Shown here: piece by piece, positions 50,269 to 59,178 of the stretch
How positions within the stretch are numbered: position 1 is the first letter of the stretch
Layout of the letters: every line of letters starts with the position of its first letter
NCBI RefSeq assembly: GCF_019091085.1
Contig: NZ_JAGXJY010000011.1
Coordinates: 62,001 to 126,000 of the forward strand
Direction of reading: 5' to 3'
Source of the DNA: Mesorhizobium sp. GbtcB19
GTDB lineage: Bacteria > Pseudomonadota > Alphaproteobacteria > Rhizobiales > Rhizobiaceae
Length of the DNA stretch: 64,000 bases
Notes under the pieces: model-generated
Seen by the model: only the letters and a program-made list of their open reading frames with translations
The model's database searches: none
Told to the model about the DNA's origin: nothing
Program-made: the position numbers and the translations under genes

Positions 50269-50496
50269 CCTTCTCCCCTTGTGGGAGAAGGTGTCGCCGA
50301 AGGCGACGGATGAGGGGTGTTCCAGGGAAAGCCGACGTCTCACTCCGCTGGAACACCCCTCATCCGTCTCGGCGCTGTCGCGCCGATCCACCGCCCGGCC
50401 CTTCGCAGGCTCAGGGCGTTCGAAGCTCGAAAAGCCAAGCAATTGGCTTTTCGTCCGCTAACGCGGACCGCTTCTCACCCCACAAGGGGAGAAGGG
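50269..50496. repeat. Approx. 150-bp composite element, copy 3, with nested insertion
   Basis: Outer ends CCTTCTCCCCTTGTGGGAGA and CCACAAGGGGAGAAGG and central GATGAGGGGTGTTCCAG stem as in copies 1 and 2. Between the ATCGGCGC-side stem and the right end about 85 nt are inserted (about 50393-50478), with inner inverted repeats such as AAGCCAAGCAATTGGCTTTT. This fills most of the 329-nt gap between pepN and the sensor kinase gene. Confidence 0.85.
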
Positions 50497-50587
50497 AAAA
50501 AGACAAATTTCAATCAACTTTTAATCTTTTTCGCCCGCGCCTCTGGACAAGGCGAATCACCTTTGATTCTTTAATGGCGATTCGGGC

Positions 50588-52960
50588 GTGCGGCGTATCC
50601 GGATCATCCAGTATACGGCAGATCGGGGAGTGCCATTTATGGCCAAGGCGGACGCGTGGGGCGCGCCCGGAGGGAAGGCTTTTGCGCGTCGCAAGGCAAG
50701 GAGCGATGGACTTGCCGGCAATACGCGCCTGATCGCCGAACCCACCTATCAGCGGCTCCTGGCCGCCGAGCCGCTGCTGCGCCGGTCGATCCCGGCGCTG
50801 ATCGTGATTTTCCTCGTCGTCATCGCGGCGCTGCGCTTCCTGTCGCTGATGAACGAGCATGACGAGATCGAGCGCGACGCCAAGGCGGTGCTGGCGCTGG
50901 CCGCCGGCCAGATGGCGCAGGCCGTCACCGCGGACCCCAGCGCGGCCGGCGCCAATGCCATAGGTCTCCTGGAAAGCACCAGCCGTCAGGGCGCTATGAG
51001 CCGTGCCCATGTGCTGGCCATCACCGACGGCGCGTTCAAGGTCATTGCCGTCTCGCCGCTGTCGACGGGCTGGCAGGGCCGCACGCTCGACAGTCTCGTG
51101 CTGGGCGGCCAGCCGCTGTTCATGTTCGGCGACCGGGCCGGCGTGATGGATGTCAGCATCGCCGGACAGGACTGGTTTGCCGCCGTGAGCCTCGCCAGCG
51201 ACCACAAACACGCAGCCGCCGTGCTGGTGCCGCAGGAAGCGGTGTTCGACAGCTGGCGCAAGTCGATGTCGCTCAACGTCACGCTGTTCGTGCTGACGGC
51301 GGGCGTGCTGATCGTCATCCTCTACGCCTATTTCGGCCAGGCGGCGCGCGCCCAGGCAGCGGACCGCATCTATCTCGAGGCGCATCAGCGCATCGACATG
51401 GCGCTGGTGCGCGGCCGCTGCGGCCTGTGGGACTGGGATATGGTGCGCGGCAAGATGTACTGGTCGCGCTCCATGTACGACATGCTGGGCTACGAGCCCT
51501 GCGATTCAATGCTGTCCTTCGGCGAGGTCGACGAGATCATCCACCCCGACGACGGCGATCTGTTCGAGCTCGCCAACCGCATCGTCGAACGCGAGATCGA
51601 CCATATCGACCAGGTGTTCCGCATGCGCCATGCCGACGGGCAATGGGTGTGGATGCGGGCCCGCGCCCAGGTGATCGACCCGGAAGCCCCGGAAATCCAG
51701 CTGATCGGTATCGCCGTCGACGTCACCGAGCAGCGGCACCTGGCGCTGCGCTCGGAAGCGGCCGACATGCGGCTCAGGACCGCTATCGAGAACATCAACG
51801 AATCCTTCGTGCTGTGGGATGCCGCCGAACGGCTGATCATGTGCAATTCGAAGTTCCAGAAGGACAACGGACTGTCGGACCGCGACGTCGTGCCGGGCGT
51901 CGTTCGCGATACGCTGGAAGAGCGGATGCTGGCCTTCGCTTCCGAGCGCAGGCTCGCCAATGCCAACGGTCCGCATGGCGGCGTTACGTTGGAGCGCCAG
52001 CTTGCCGACGGCCGTTGGCTGCAGGTCAACGAGCTTAGGACCCGCGACGGCGGCATCGTCTCGGTCGGCTCCGACATCACCCAGATCAAGCTGCACCAGG
52101 AAAAGCTTGTCGACAGCGAACGCCGGCTGATGGCGACGATCCACGACCTCAGCCTCGCGCGGCGCGCCGAAGAAGAACGCGCCAGCGAGATGGTCGAGCT
52201 CAACCGCAAATATATGAAGGAAACCGAGCGCGCCGAGGCGGCCAACCGGGCCAAGTCGGAGTTCCTCGCCAACATGTCGCATGAATTGCGCACGCCGCTC
52301 AACGCCATCATCGGCTTCTCCGAGCTGATGCAGCAGGGCCTGTTCGGGCCGCTCGGCTCCGAGCGCTACGAGGAATACGCAACCGACATCAACGGCAGCG
52401 GCAAGTACCTGCTCGGTGTCATCAACGACATCCTCGACATGTCGAAGATCGAAGCCGGCCAGTTCTCGCTCGACCGCGAGGAGATCGACCTCTGCCCGCT
52501 GATCAAGGAAACGGTGCGGGTGATCTCACTGCAGGCGGCGGAAAAGTCGATCAATGTCGAGACGCGCATCGCCGATACGATGCGACTTTACGCCGACCGC
52601 CGCGCCATCAAGCAGATCGCCATCAACCTGCTCTCCAACGCAGTGAAGTTCACCGGACAGGGCGGCAAGATCACGGTCAGGGCGCGCAACACATCGGGCG
52701 CGCTGCTGCTCACCATCGAGGACAATGGCTGCGGCATCCCCAAGCAGGCGCTGAGCAAGCTCGGCCGGCCATTCGAGCAGGTGCAGAACCAGTTCTCCAA
52801 GAACCACACCGGCTCGGGCCTCGGGCTCGCCATCTCGCGCTCGCTGGCCGAATTGCAGGGCGGCGCCCTGAAGATCCGCTCGACCGAAGGCACCGGCACC
52901 ATCGTGTCGGTGCGAATCCCGCTGAAGAAGGCGCCGCCGACGGTGAAGGCGGCGGCCTGA
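50588..52960 (+). CDS. PAS-domain sensor histidine kinase
   Basis: Membrane sensor kinase of up to 790 residues (start could also be MAKADAWGAPGG 17 codons later). Two membrane helices (about 70-90 and 225-248) flank a periplasmic domain; then two PAS domains (about 275-395 and 400-500, MRHADGQWVWMRARAQVIDP and NINESFVLWDAAERLI), a coiled-coil linker, HisKA with phospho-accepting His in FLANMSHELRTPLNAIIGF, and HATPase_c with IAINLLSNAVKFT, TIEDNGCGIP and GSGLGLAISRSLAELQGG. The HisKA sequence resembles the PleC/PdhS/CbrA group that controls DivK in alphaproteobacteria; this is similarity by eye. No response regulator adjoins it. Confidence 0.9.
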   Translation: MRRIRIIQYTADRGVPFMAKADAWGAPGGKAFARRKARSDGLAGNTRLIAEPTYQRLLAAEPLLRRSIPALIVIFLVVIAALRFLSLMNEHDEIERDAKAVLALAAGQMAQAVTADPSAAGANAIGLLESTSRQGAMSRAHVLAITDGAFKVIAVSPLSTGWQGRTLDSLVLGGQPLFMFGDRAGVMDVSIAGQDWFAAVSLASDHKHAAAVLVPQEAVFDSWRKSMSLNVTLFVLTAGVLIVILYAYFGQAARAQAADRIYLEAHQRIDMALVRGRCGLWDWDMVRGKMYWSRSMYDMLGYEPCDSMLSFGEVDEIIHPDDGDLFELANRIVEREIDHIDQVFRMRHADGQWVWMRARAQVIDPEAPEIQLIGIAVDVTEQRHLALRSEAADMRLRTAIENINESFVLWDAAERLIMCNSKFQKDNGLSDRDVVPGVVRDTLEERMLAFASERRLANANGPHGGVTLERQLADGRWLQVNELRTRDGGIVSVGSDITQIKLHQEKLVDSERRLMATIHDLSLARRAEEERASEMVELNRKYMKETERAEAANRAKSEFLANMSHELRTPLNAIIGFSELMQQGLFGPLGSERYEEYATDINGSGKYLLGVINDILDMSKIEAGQFSLDREEIDLCPLIKETVRVISLQAAEKSINVETRIADTMRLYADRRAIKQIAINLLSNAVKFTGQGGKITVRARNTSGALLLTIEDNGCGIPKQALSKLGRPFEQVQNQFSKNHTGSGLGLAISRSLAELQGGALKIRSTEGTGTIVSVRIPLKKAPPTVKAAA

Positions 52961-53000
52961 CCAGCCAGCATCCGCAACAGCTGGATCAAACTTGAAAAAG

Positions 53001-53026
53001 TTATCTATTTTATCTATTTTGGATAA
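53001..53026. promoter_or_regulatory. Operator candidate of the Phd/PemK-type module
   Basis: AT-rich stretch with direct repeats TATCTATTT (53002-53010 and 53011-53019) and an inverted repeat TTATC-N7-GATAA (53010-53026), 14 nt before the antitoxin ATG. Typical of an autoregulated toxin-antitoxin operator that also overlaps the promoter. Confidence 0.6.
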
Positions 53027-53039
53027 GAGGTGACTTTCC

Positions 53040-53300
53040 ATGCGCATAACATCGACGGAATTCCAGCAGAATGTCGGCCGCTTCCAGGATGCCGCGCAGC
53101 GGGCGCCGGTCGCGATTACGAAAAACGGACGAACCCATACGGTGCTTCTTTCGGCCGCAATGTTCGAAGTGCTGGTCAAGGGACGCGTCGCCCGCCCCGT
53201 CGAGGAACTCGACGACGAGACGCTGAAAGCCATCGCCGAGAGCGCGGTCCCTTCCCAGCATGACGAGCTGGACCAGATGCTCAAAGACTGGACGCCGTGA
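53040..53300 (+). CDS. Phd/YefM family antitoxin
   Basis: 86-residue antitoxin: MRITSTEFQQNVGRFQDAAQRAPVAITKNGRTHTVLLSAAMFEVL matches the Phd/YefM DNA-binding N-terminal fold, and the acidic C-terminus (ESAVPSQHDELDQMLKDWTP) would wrap the toxin. GAGGTGA precedes the ATG. Its stop codon overlaps the GTG start of the toxin gene by 4 nt. Expected to repress the module together with the toxin. Confidence 0.92.
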   Translation: MRITSTEFQQNVGRFQDAAQRAPVAITKNGRTHTVLLSAAMFEVLVKGRVARPVEELDDETLKAIAESAVPSQHDELDQMLKDWTP

Positions 53301-53734
53301 GCCTGCCCAAGCCTGTTCCCGGCCTGGTGATTTCCTATTCCTACCTATGGTCGGACGAGCACAGGAGAGGCGTCGAAGAGGGTCGCAAGAACCGGCCCTG
53401 CGCGATCGTTGCGGCGCGCCGGATCGTGGAAGGTCGTGAGGTCGTGACCGTCGTTCCAATCACGCACTCGCCCCCGGCCGACCCCGCCGACGCAATAGAG
53501 ATGCCCGCGCCGCTCAAGGCGCATCTAGGGTTCGACGACATGCGGTCCTGGGTCTTGGTCAGCGAAACCAACGATTTCCTATGGCCAGGTCCCGATCTCC
53601 GACCCATCCCAGGAAACAGCCCAGCCCGCTTCCACTACGGCATGGTGCCGCCCCGCTTCTACGCCCATCTGCGCGATCGAATCCTGCAGGCGCACGCGCA
53701 ACGCAGGCTCCGCCAGGTTCAGCGCTCCGAGTAG
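53297..53734 (+). CDS. PemK/MazF-like toxin
   Basis: 145-residue toxin candidate from the GTG overlapping the antitoxin stop. PGLVISYSYLWSDEHRRGVEEGRKNRPCAIVAARR is the start of a PemK-like barrel (usually P-G-D/V-V-W...K-x-RP), and VVPITHSPPADPADAIEMPAPLKAHLGFDD and SWVLVSETNDFLWPG continue the fold. This is the variant of the family paired with Phd antitoxins; it probably cleaves mRNA. The 3' end overlaps glnE (opposite strand) by 16 nt. Confidence 0.87.
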   Translation: MSLPKPVPGLVISYSYLWSDEHRRGVEEGRKNRPCAIVAARRIVEGREVVTVVPITHSPPADPADAIEMPAPLKAHLGFDDMRSWVLVSETNDFLWPGPDLRPIPGNSPARFHYGMVPPRFYAHLRDRILQAHAQRRLRQVQRSE

Positions 53735-56700
53735 CCAGGCGCGCGTTTCGGCGCGCCCGCGCGAAGCAGATGGTCGAAGTCCCTCCTCACCTTCCCCGAA
53801 GTCTCCTTGAGATGTGCCTCCAGCACGGCGAAATCCGGCAGGTCGGTGACCGCCAGAAGCAGGTCTGAAAGCCCCGGCGGGACATCGTCACGCTGGAACT
53901 CGCCGGTGAGGCAGAGCCTGATCATCTGGGTCAGCGCCAGGTAGAGCCGGTAGGCCTCGCCAAGCTCTTCACGCATATCGGCTGGGGCAAAACCTGGAGA
54001 AAGCCGCGCCAGAATGTCGGCTGTCGCCGTCACCCGGCGGCCGGGTTCGACATTGCCGGTGATGGTCGCGACCTGGGCGATGAATTCGAGGTCGATCAGC
54101 CCGCCGGGGATCAGCTTGATGTCCCAGAGGTCGCGCGGCTGCTTCTCCTTCTCGATCAGCGCCCGCATGTCCGAGGCTTCGGCTTTGACCTTGCCGGCAT
54201 CGCGCGGCTGCGCCAGCACCGCGGCCACCTCGTCGTCAAGCTCGGCGCAGAGTTCGGCGTCGCCACCGATGGCGCGGGCTCTTGCCAACGCCATATGCTC
54301 CCAGGTCCAGGCGTCCTGGCGCTGATATTTCTTGAACGCGTCAATGTGGGTGGCGACCGGCCCCTTATTGCCCGAGGGGCGTAGGCGCAGGTCCAGTTCG
54401 TAAAGCACGCCCTCGGCCGTCGGCGCCGAGACGGCGGCGATCAGGCGCTGCGTCATGCGGGTGTAGTAGTGCGAAGGCGCCAGCGGTTTATCACCGTCGG
54501 AGTCCTCGGCATCGGTGTGATGGTCGTAGAGCAGGATGAGATCGACATCGGAACCCGCGGTGAGCTCGCGGCTGCCGAGCTTGCCCATGCCGAGCAGCGC
54601 CACCCTGCCGCCGGCGATCCTGCCGTGACGCAGCGCGAATTCGGCGATCACCGCATTGAGCGCCGCCTCGATGGTGAGGTCGGCGAGATCGGAGAAGGCG
54701 CGGCCAGCGCGCGCGGGATCGATCGAGCCGGCAAGCAGGCGCACGCCGATCAGGAATTTCTGCTCGGAAGCGAAGATGCGCAGGCGGTCGAGCACATCCT
54801 CATAGGCGCGATCGCCCTCGATGAAGGCGGCAAGCCGCGCCGAGAGATAGGCGCGGTTCGGCAGTTCGGTGAGCAACGCCGGATCGAGCAGGCCGTCGAA
54901 GACGTGCGGACGGCGCGTGATGATGGCCGCGAGCCGGGGTGCCGCGCCCATGATGGTCGCCATCAACTTGAGCAGCGCCTGGTTCGACTGCAGCAGCGAG
55001 AAAAGCTGGATGCCCGCCGGCAGGCCGGCGAGGAACTCGTCGAAGCGTATCAGCGCCTCATCGGCGCGTCGCGTCTGGCCGAAGGCTTTGAGAAGCGCCG
55101 GCGTCAGTTCGGTCAGCCGCTCGCGGGCCTCCGCCGACCGGGTAACGCGGTAGCGGCCGAAATGCCAGCCGCGGATGACACGGCAGATGTCGCTCGGGCG
55201 CTGGAAGCCCAGACGATCCAGCGTCTGCAGCGTGTCCGGGTCATCGACATCGCCGGTGAAGACCAGATTGCCGACGCCGGCGGAAAGTTCGGGCGCGGTT
55301 TCGAACAGCGCCGCATAGTGGCGCTCGACTTGCTGCAGCGCGGCGCGGAAGGCCTCGGTGAATTCCGCCTCGCCGGCAAAGCCCAGCATCAGCGCGATGC
55401 GTTTTAGCTCCTCGTCGCTGTCCGGCAGGGTATGTGTCTGCTCGTCGGCCACCATCTGGATGGCGTGCTCAACGCGGCGCAGGAACCAGTATTGGCAGGT
55501 CAGCGCATCACGCGCGTCGGCGGTGATCCAGCCGCGCGCGGCGAGCGCGCCCAGCATCGGCACCGTCTCGCGGCCGCGCAGCTCCGGGAAGCGGCCGCCG
55601 GCGATCAGCTGCTGGGTCTGGACGAAGAACTCGATCTCGCGGATGCCGCCGCGGCCGAGCTTGACGTTGTGGCCCTTCACCGCGATCTCGCCATGGCCCT
55701 TATGGGCGTGGATCTGGCGCTTGATCGAATGAACGTCGGCGATCGCCGCATAGTCCATGTATTTGCGCCAGACATAGGGCTGCAATTCCTTGAGGAAGGC
55801 CGCGCCCGCAGCGAGGTCGCCGGCCACCGGCCGCGCCTTGATCATGGCGGCGCGTTCCCAGTTCTGGCCGCGTGCCTCGTAATAGCGAAGTGCTGCCTCG
55901 ACCGGGATCGCCAACGGCGTCGAGCCGGGATCGGGACGGAGTCTCAGATCGGTGCGGAAGACATAGCCGTGCTCGGTGCGGTCCTGCAGGATGCGCACCA
56001 GACGACGCGTGAGCCGCGAGAACAGCTCGGTCGCGTCGAGCGGATCGATGACGGCCGGCGCCTCCGGCTCGAAGAAGACCACCAGATCGATGTCGGAGGA
56101 AAAATTCAGCTCATGCGCGCCGAGCTTGCCCATGCCGAGCAGGATCCAGCCTGAATCCCTGGCCGGGACCGCTGGCTTGGGCAGCTTCAGCTTGCCTTGC
56201 CGATGCGCGTCGAGCAGCAGGAAATCGACGGCGGCGGATGTGCAGGCGTCGGCGAGATCGCTGAGGCGGCGCACCGTCACCGAGGTCTCCGCCTCGCCCG
56301 AGAGATCGGCGAGCGCGATCAGAAAATGCGCTTCGGTCTTCCATTGCCGCAGCGCCATCATCAGGCCGGATTCCGAGGCATCCTCCGCCTTGGCCGCGCC
56401 GCCGATCGCCTCGCCGATGGCGCCAAGCCGCGCTTCGATCGTCCGGTCGAACAACGTGTCGAGAATTGCCGGCCGCCGGCGCGCCACATCGCGCAGGAAG
56501 GGCGAGAGGTCGAAGACGGCCGCAAGGAGGTCCTGCAGCGGCCCCTCGCCCGCCAGGAATATGGCGAGACGGGAAAGCCCCTCTTCATCCGCGGCGTCGG
56601 CGATTTCCGACAGTTCGCGCCAGGCACGATCCACGTCCAGAGACTGGAGCGCCAGTGTCGGGCTAAGCCGCAACTCGGATTCGATTTTCTTCTTCGCCAT
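53719..56700 (-). CDS. glnE: Bifunctional glutamine synthetase adenylyltransferase/adenylyl-removing enzyme
   Basis: Attaches AMP to glutamine synthetase and removes it, tuning ammonia assimilation. 993 residues with two nucleotidyltransferase halves: the N-terminal adenylyl-removing site (LGAHELNFSSDIDLVVFFEPEAP near 195-215, two Asp) and the C-terminal adenylyltransferase site (LGSRELTAGSDVDLILLYDHHTD near 705-725), with PII-binding helical parts between and KLIPGGLIDLEFIAQ near 860. Both aspartate pairs are intact. Start ATG at 56700. No partner genes in an operon; convergent with the toxin gene. Confidence 0.96.
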   Translation of the reverse strand: MAKKKIESELRLSPTLALQSLDVDRAWRELSEIADAADEEGLSRLAIFLAGEGPLQDLLAAVFDLSPFLRDVARRRPAILDTLFDRTIEARLGAIGEAIGGAAKAEDASESGLMMALRQWKTEAHFLIALADLSGEAETSVTVRRLSDLADACTSAAVDFLLLDAHRQGKLKLPKPAVPARDSGWILLGMGKLGAHELNFSSDIDLVVFFEPEAPAVIDPLDATELFSRLTRRLVRILQDRTEHGYVFRTDLRLRPDPGSTPLAIPVEAALRYYEARGQNWERAAMIKARPVAGDLAAGAAFLKELQPYVWRKYMDYAAIADVHSIKRQIHAHKGHGEIAVKGHNVKLGRGGIREIEFFVQTQQLIAGGRFPELRGRETVPMLGALAARGWITADARDALTCQYWFLRRVEHAIQMVADEQTHTLPDSDEELKRIALMLGFAGEAEFTEAFRAALQQVERHYAALFETAPELSAGVGNLVFTGDVDDPDTLQTLDRLGFQRPSDICRVIRGWHFGRYRVTRSAEARERLTELTPALLKAFGQTRRADEALIRFDEFLAGLPAGIQLFSLLQSNQALLKLMATIMGAAPRLAAIITRRPHVFDGLLDPALLTELPNRAYLSARLAAFIEGDRAYEDVLDRLRIFASEQKFLIGVRLLAGSIDPARAGRAFSDLADLTIEAALNAVIAEFALRHGRIAGGRVALLGMGKLGSRELTAGSDVDLILLYDHHTDAEDSDGDKPLAPSHYYTRMTQRLIAAVSAPTAEGVLYELDLRLRPSGNKGPVATHIDAFKKYQRQDAWTWEHMALARARAIGGDAELCAELDDEVAAVLAQPRDAGKVKAEASDMRALIEKEKQPRDLWDIKLIPGGLIDLEFIAQVATITGNVEPGRRVTATADILARLSPGFAPADMREELGEAYRLYLALTQMIRLCLTGEFQRDDVPPGLSDLLLAVTDLPDFAVLEAHLKETSGKVRRDFDHLLRAGAPKRAPGYSER

Positions 56701-56715
56701 TTATCCGCGCCATTA

Positions 56716-56763
56716 AAGCATGTCTCCCGAAAGTGGGCCCGGTTTCGGGACAAAGACATGCTT
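56716..56763. repeat. GCATGTC...GACATGC palindromic repeat, copy 2
   Basis: Ten-nt inverted ends AAGCATGTCT (56716-56725) and AGACATGCTT (56754-56763), inner CCCGAAAGTGGG and CCGGTTTCGGG. The reverse complement of copy 1 (12567-12615) follows the same pattern. Lies upstream of glnE. Confidence 0.8.
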
Positions 56764-56774
56764 AAATCAAAAAC

Positions 56775-56818
56775 TTAAAGCAGGTCGCGTGAATCCTTTT
56801 TCTCGCGACCTGCTTTAA
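56775..56818 (-). terminator. Hairpin terminator overlapping the sensor kinase stop codon
   Basis: Perfect 15-bp arms TTAAAGCAGGTCGCG (56775-56789) and CGCGACCTGCTTTAA (56804-56818), 14-nt loop. On the minus strand it is followed by GTTTTTGATTT. The kinase stop codon (56815-56817) lies inside the stem. Confidence 0.85.
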
Positions 56819-58293
56819 TGCGTCTCCCGCAACGGGAAACTCATGACCACGGACAATCCGGGATTGGCGGGCAAAAGATCAAGCCTTCCGTTGTGGAAAG
56901 TCATGATTGCCTTGGCAAGGCTGAGGCCAAGGCCTGACCCCGGTTGCGAGCGGCTCTTTTCCAGACGCACGAAACGCTCGGTGGCCCGGGCGCGATCGGC
57001 GTCGTCCGGAATGCCGTGGCCATTGTCGGTGACGGTGAGCTTGATCTCGCCTCCGGCGCGCTCCAGCGCCACTCGCACCTTCGGCGTCTCCGCCGCGTCG
57101 GTCGAGTATTTGATGGCGTTGTCGACGATGTTGGACAGCGCCTGGCCGATCAGCTCGCGGTTGCCGTTGATCGTCAAGGCCTCGGGCGCGGTCGTTTCCA
57201 GCGCGACGCCCGCCTCCTCCGCCACCGGCTCGTAGAGTTCGACGACGTCGCTCACCGTGGCGGCGAGATCGACCGGACCGGTCTGTTCCGAGGAATAGCC
57301 GGCCTCGAGGCGCGAGATCATCAGGATGGCGTTGAACGTCTTGATGAGTTGGTCGGATTCCGCGATCGTGCCCTCCAGCGCCTGGCGGTAGTCTTCCGTC
57401 TTGTGCCGGCCGGCAAGCGTCGCCTCGGCGCGGTTGCGCAGCCTGGTCAACGGCGTCTTCAGATCGTGGGCGATGTTGTCGGAGACCTGCTTCAGCCCCT
57501 CGTTCAGCATGGCGATCCTGGCCAGCATCGAATTGAGGTTTTCCGACAGGCGGTCGAATTCGTCGCCGGCGCCGGTGACCGGAAGTCGTCCGCTGAGGTC
57601 GCCGCCCAAGATACGGCGGCTGGCGTCCGAGACGCTGTCGATGCGCTTCAGCGCGGCACGTCCGACAAAGAACCAGATCAGGATGCCGCCCAGGCCCATC
57701 ATGCCGAGCGCCAGGGTCAGCGCGCGGCTGATGACGGCGCGGAAGCGTTCGGGCTCGCCGAGATCGCGGCCGACCAGCATGATCATCTGGTTGGGCAGTC
57801 GCAGCACGAGGGCGATGGCGTTGTGGCCCTTTTCTCCTGTCGACTGGGGATTGTTTTTGTCGCCGGCCTGAGGCGCGGCCTGGTCGGTTGCCCCGCTGCG
57901 CAGGCGGTCGAGTTCGCCCTCGCCGAAGCGCTGGTAGGAAAAGGGCTCGATCGTCCAGCCCTCGGTCTCGATGACCCCGGGCTCCAGGCTCTGCACGTTG
58001 CCGGTCAGGATCTGGCCGTTGGCATCGGCGATCAGATAGAGGTTGGCGCCGGGCTGGCGGGAACGGTTTTCGACCACGCGCACCAGCACCGGCAGGCCGC
58101 CGCGCTGGTAGGCGCGGGCCAGGCCCAGCACCTCATCGTTGATGGTCTCCTGCGTCTGCGCCGTCAGCATGCGCGCCGACAGCGACGTCATGTAGAAGAC
58201 GAGCAGCACCGCGCAGAGCGCGAAAAGCAGAAGATAAAGCGCCGAGAGCCGGGCCGCCGTCGTCTTCATGATGGCCGGCAGGGAAAGAGCCAT
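56815..58293 (-). CDS. Two-component sensor histidine kinase (OmpR/EnvZ class)
   Basis: 492-residue membrane kinase, partner of the regulator encoded 7 nt upstream. Two membrane helices (about 14-35 and 190-215) enclose a periplasmic sensor domain; HAMP follows (KRIDSVSDASRRILGGDLSGRLP), then HisKA with phospho-accepting His in DNIAHDLKTPLTRLRNRAE and HATPase_c with IGQALSNIVDNAIKYS, TVTDNGHGIPDDA and GSGLGLSLAKAIMTFHNG. A lysine-rich or proline-containing insert (SGATDQAAPQAGDKNNPQS) lies in the periplasmic domain. Its position next to degP suggests envelope stress sensing; this is inference. Confidence 0.93.
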   Translation of the reverse strand: MALSLPAIMKTTAARLSALYLLLFALCAVLLVFYMTSLSARMLTAQTQETINDEVLGLARAYQRGGLPVLVRVVENRSRQPGANLYLIADANGQILTGNVQSLEPGVIETEGWTIEPFSYQRFGEGELDRLRSGATDQAAPQAGDKNNPQSTGEKGHNAIALVLRLPNQMIMLVGRDLGEPERFRAVISRALTLALGMMGLGGILIWFFVGRAALKRIDSVSDASRRILGGDLSGRLPVTGAGDEFDRLSENLNSMLARIAMLNEGLKQVSDNIAHDLKTPLTRLRNRAEATLAGRHKTEDYRQALEGTIAESDQLIKTFNAILMISRLEAGYSSEQTGPVDLAATVSDVVELYEPVAEEAGVALETTAPEALTINGNRELIGQALSNIVDNAIKYSTDAAETPKVRVALERAGGEIKLTVTDNGHGIPDDADRARATERFVRLEKSRSQPGSGLGLSLAKAIMTFHNGRLDLLPANPGLSVVMSFPLRETH

Positions 58294-58300
58294 TTTGCCC

Positions 58301-59020
58301 TTAGCCGCCCTTCAGCATGTAGCCGGCGCCGCGAATGGTGTGCAGGATCGGCTTGTCGAAACCTTTCTCGATCTTGCCGCGCAGGCGCGAGACATGAACA
58401 TCGATGACGTTGGTCTGCGGATCGAAATGATAGTCCCAGACATTTTCCAGAAGCATGGTGCGCGTCACAACCTGGCCGGCATGGCGCATCAGATATTCGA
58501 GCAGGCGGAACTCGCGCGGCTGCAGCGTGATCTCGCGCCCGGCCCGCTTGACCGAATGCGACAGCCGGTCGAGCTCGAGATCGCCGACGCGGTAGACGGT
58601 CTCGGACTCGCGCGCGCTGGCGCGGCGGTTCAGCACCTCGACACGGGCGAGCAATTCGGAAAAGGCGTAGGGCTTGGTGAGATAATCGTCGCCGCCGGCG
58701 CGCAAGCCGGTGACGCGGTCGTCGACCTCGCCCAGCGCCGAAAGGATCAGCACCGGCGTGGTGTTGCCGCGCGAGCGAAGGGCCGCGATCACCGAAAGGC
58801 CGTCGCGGCGTGGCATCAGGCGGTCGACCACCATCACGTCATAGTCGCCGGCATCGGCGAGCGCGAAGCCGGTCTCGCCGTCGCCGGCGACATGGGCGGT
58901 ATGGCCCGCCTCGGCGAAGGCCTTCTGCAAGTAGTCCGCTGCCTCGCGATCATCTTCCATGACGAGAATCTTCATGGAGCCGTTATACGCGATTTCATTG
59001 GAAGGTTGAGGGGCAGTCAT
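58301..59020 (-). CDS. Two-component response regulator (OmpR/PhoB family)
   Basis: 239 residues from MTAPQPSNEIAYNGSMKILV, which has GAAGG upstream; the internal MKILVMEDD at 58975 is an alternative start. Receiver domain with acidic pair MEDDREAAD, phospho-accepting Asp in VMVVDRLMPRRDG and LTKPYAFSELLARVE, then a winged-helix DNA-binding domain (LQPREFRLLEYLMRHAGQVVTRTMLLENVWDYHFDPQTNVIDVHVSRLRGKI). Cognate of the kinase downstream; degP, 159 nt upstream on the same strand, is a likely target. Confidence 0.94.
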   Translation of the reverse strand: MTAPQPSNEIAYNGSMKILVMEDDREAADYLQKAFAEAGHTAHVAGDGETGFALADAGDYDVMVVDRLMPRRDGLSVIAALRSRGNTTPVLILSALGEVDDRVTGLRAGGDDYLTKPYAFSELLARVEVLNRRASARESETVYRVGDLELDRLSHSVKRAGREITLQPREFRLLEYLMRHAGQVVTRTMLLENVWDYHFDPQTNVIDVHVSRLRGKIEKGFDKPILHTIRGAGYMLKGG

Positions 59021-59178
59021 TCTTGTCGCCTTCAAGTTAAAGCGGCAGCGGGTGATGGGAAACCCGCTGCCGCCAGGAGCGAAACACGGTGACTGACTTA
59101 CGTGCTCGGCCCCATGTTTTCCCGGTGGCGGCTCGGGGGTGTTGATACCGCCACAGGGAAAAGCTGAAAGCTGAAACG

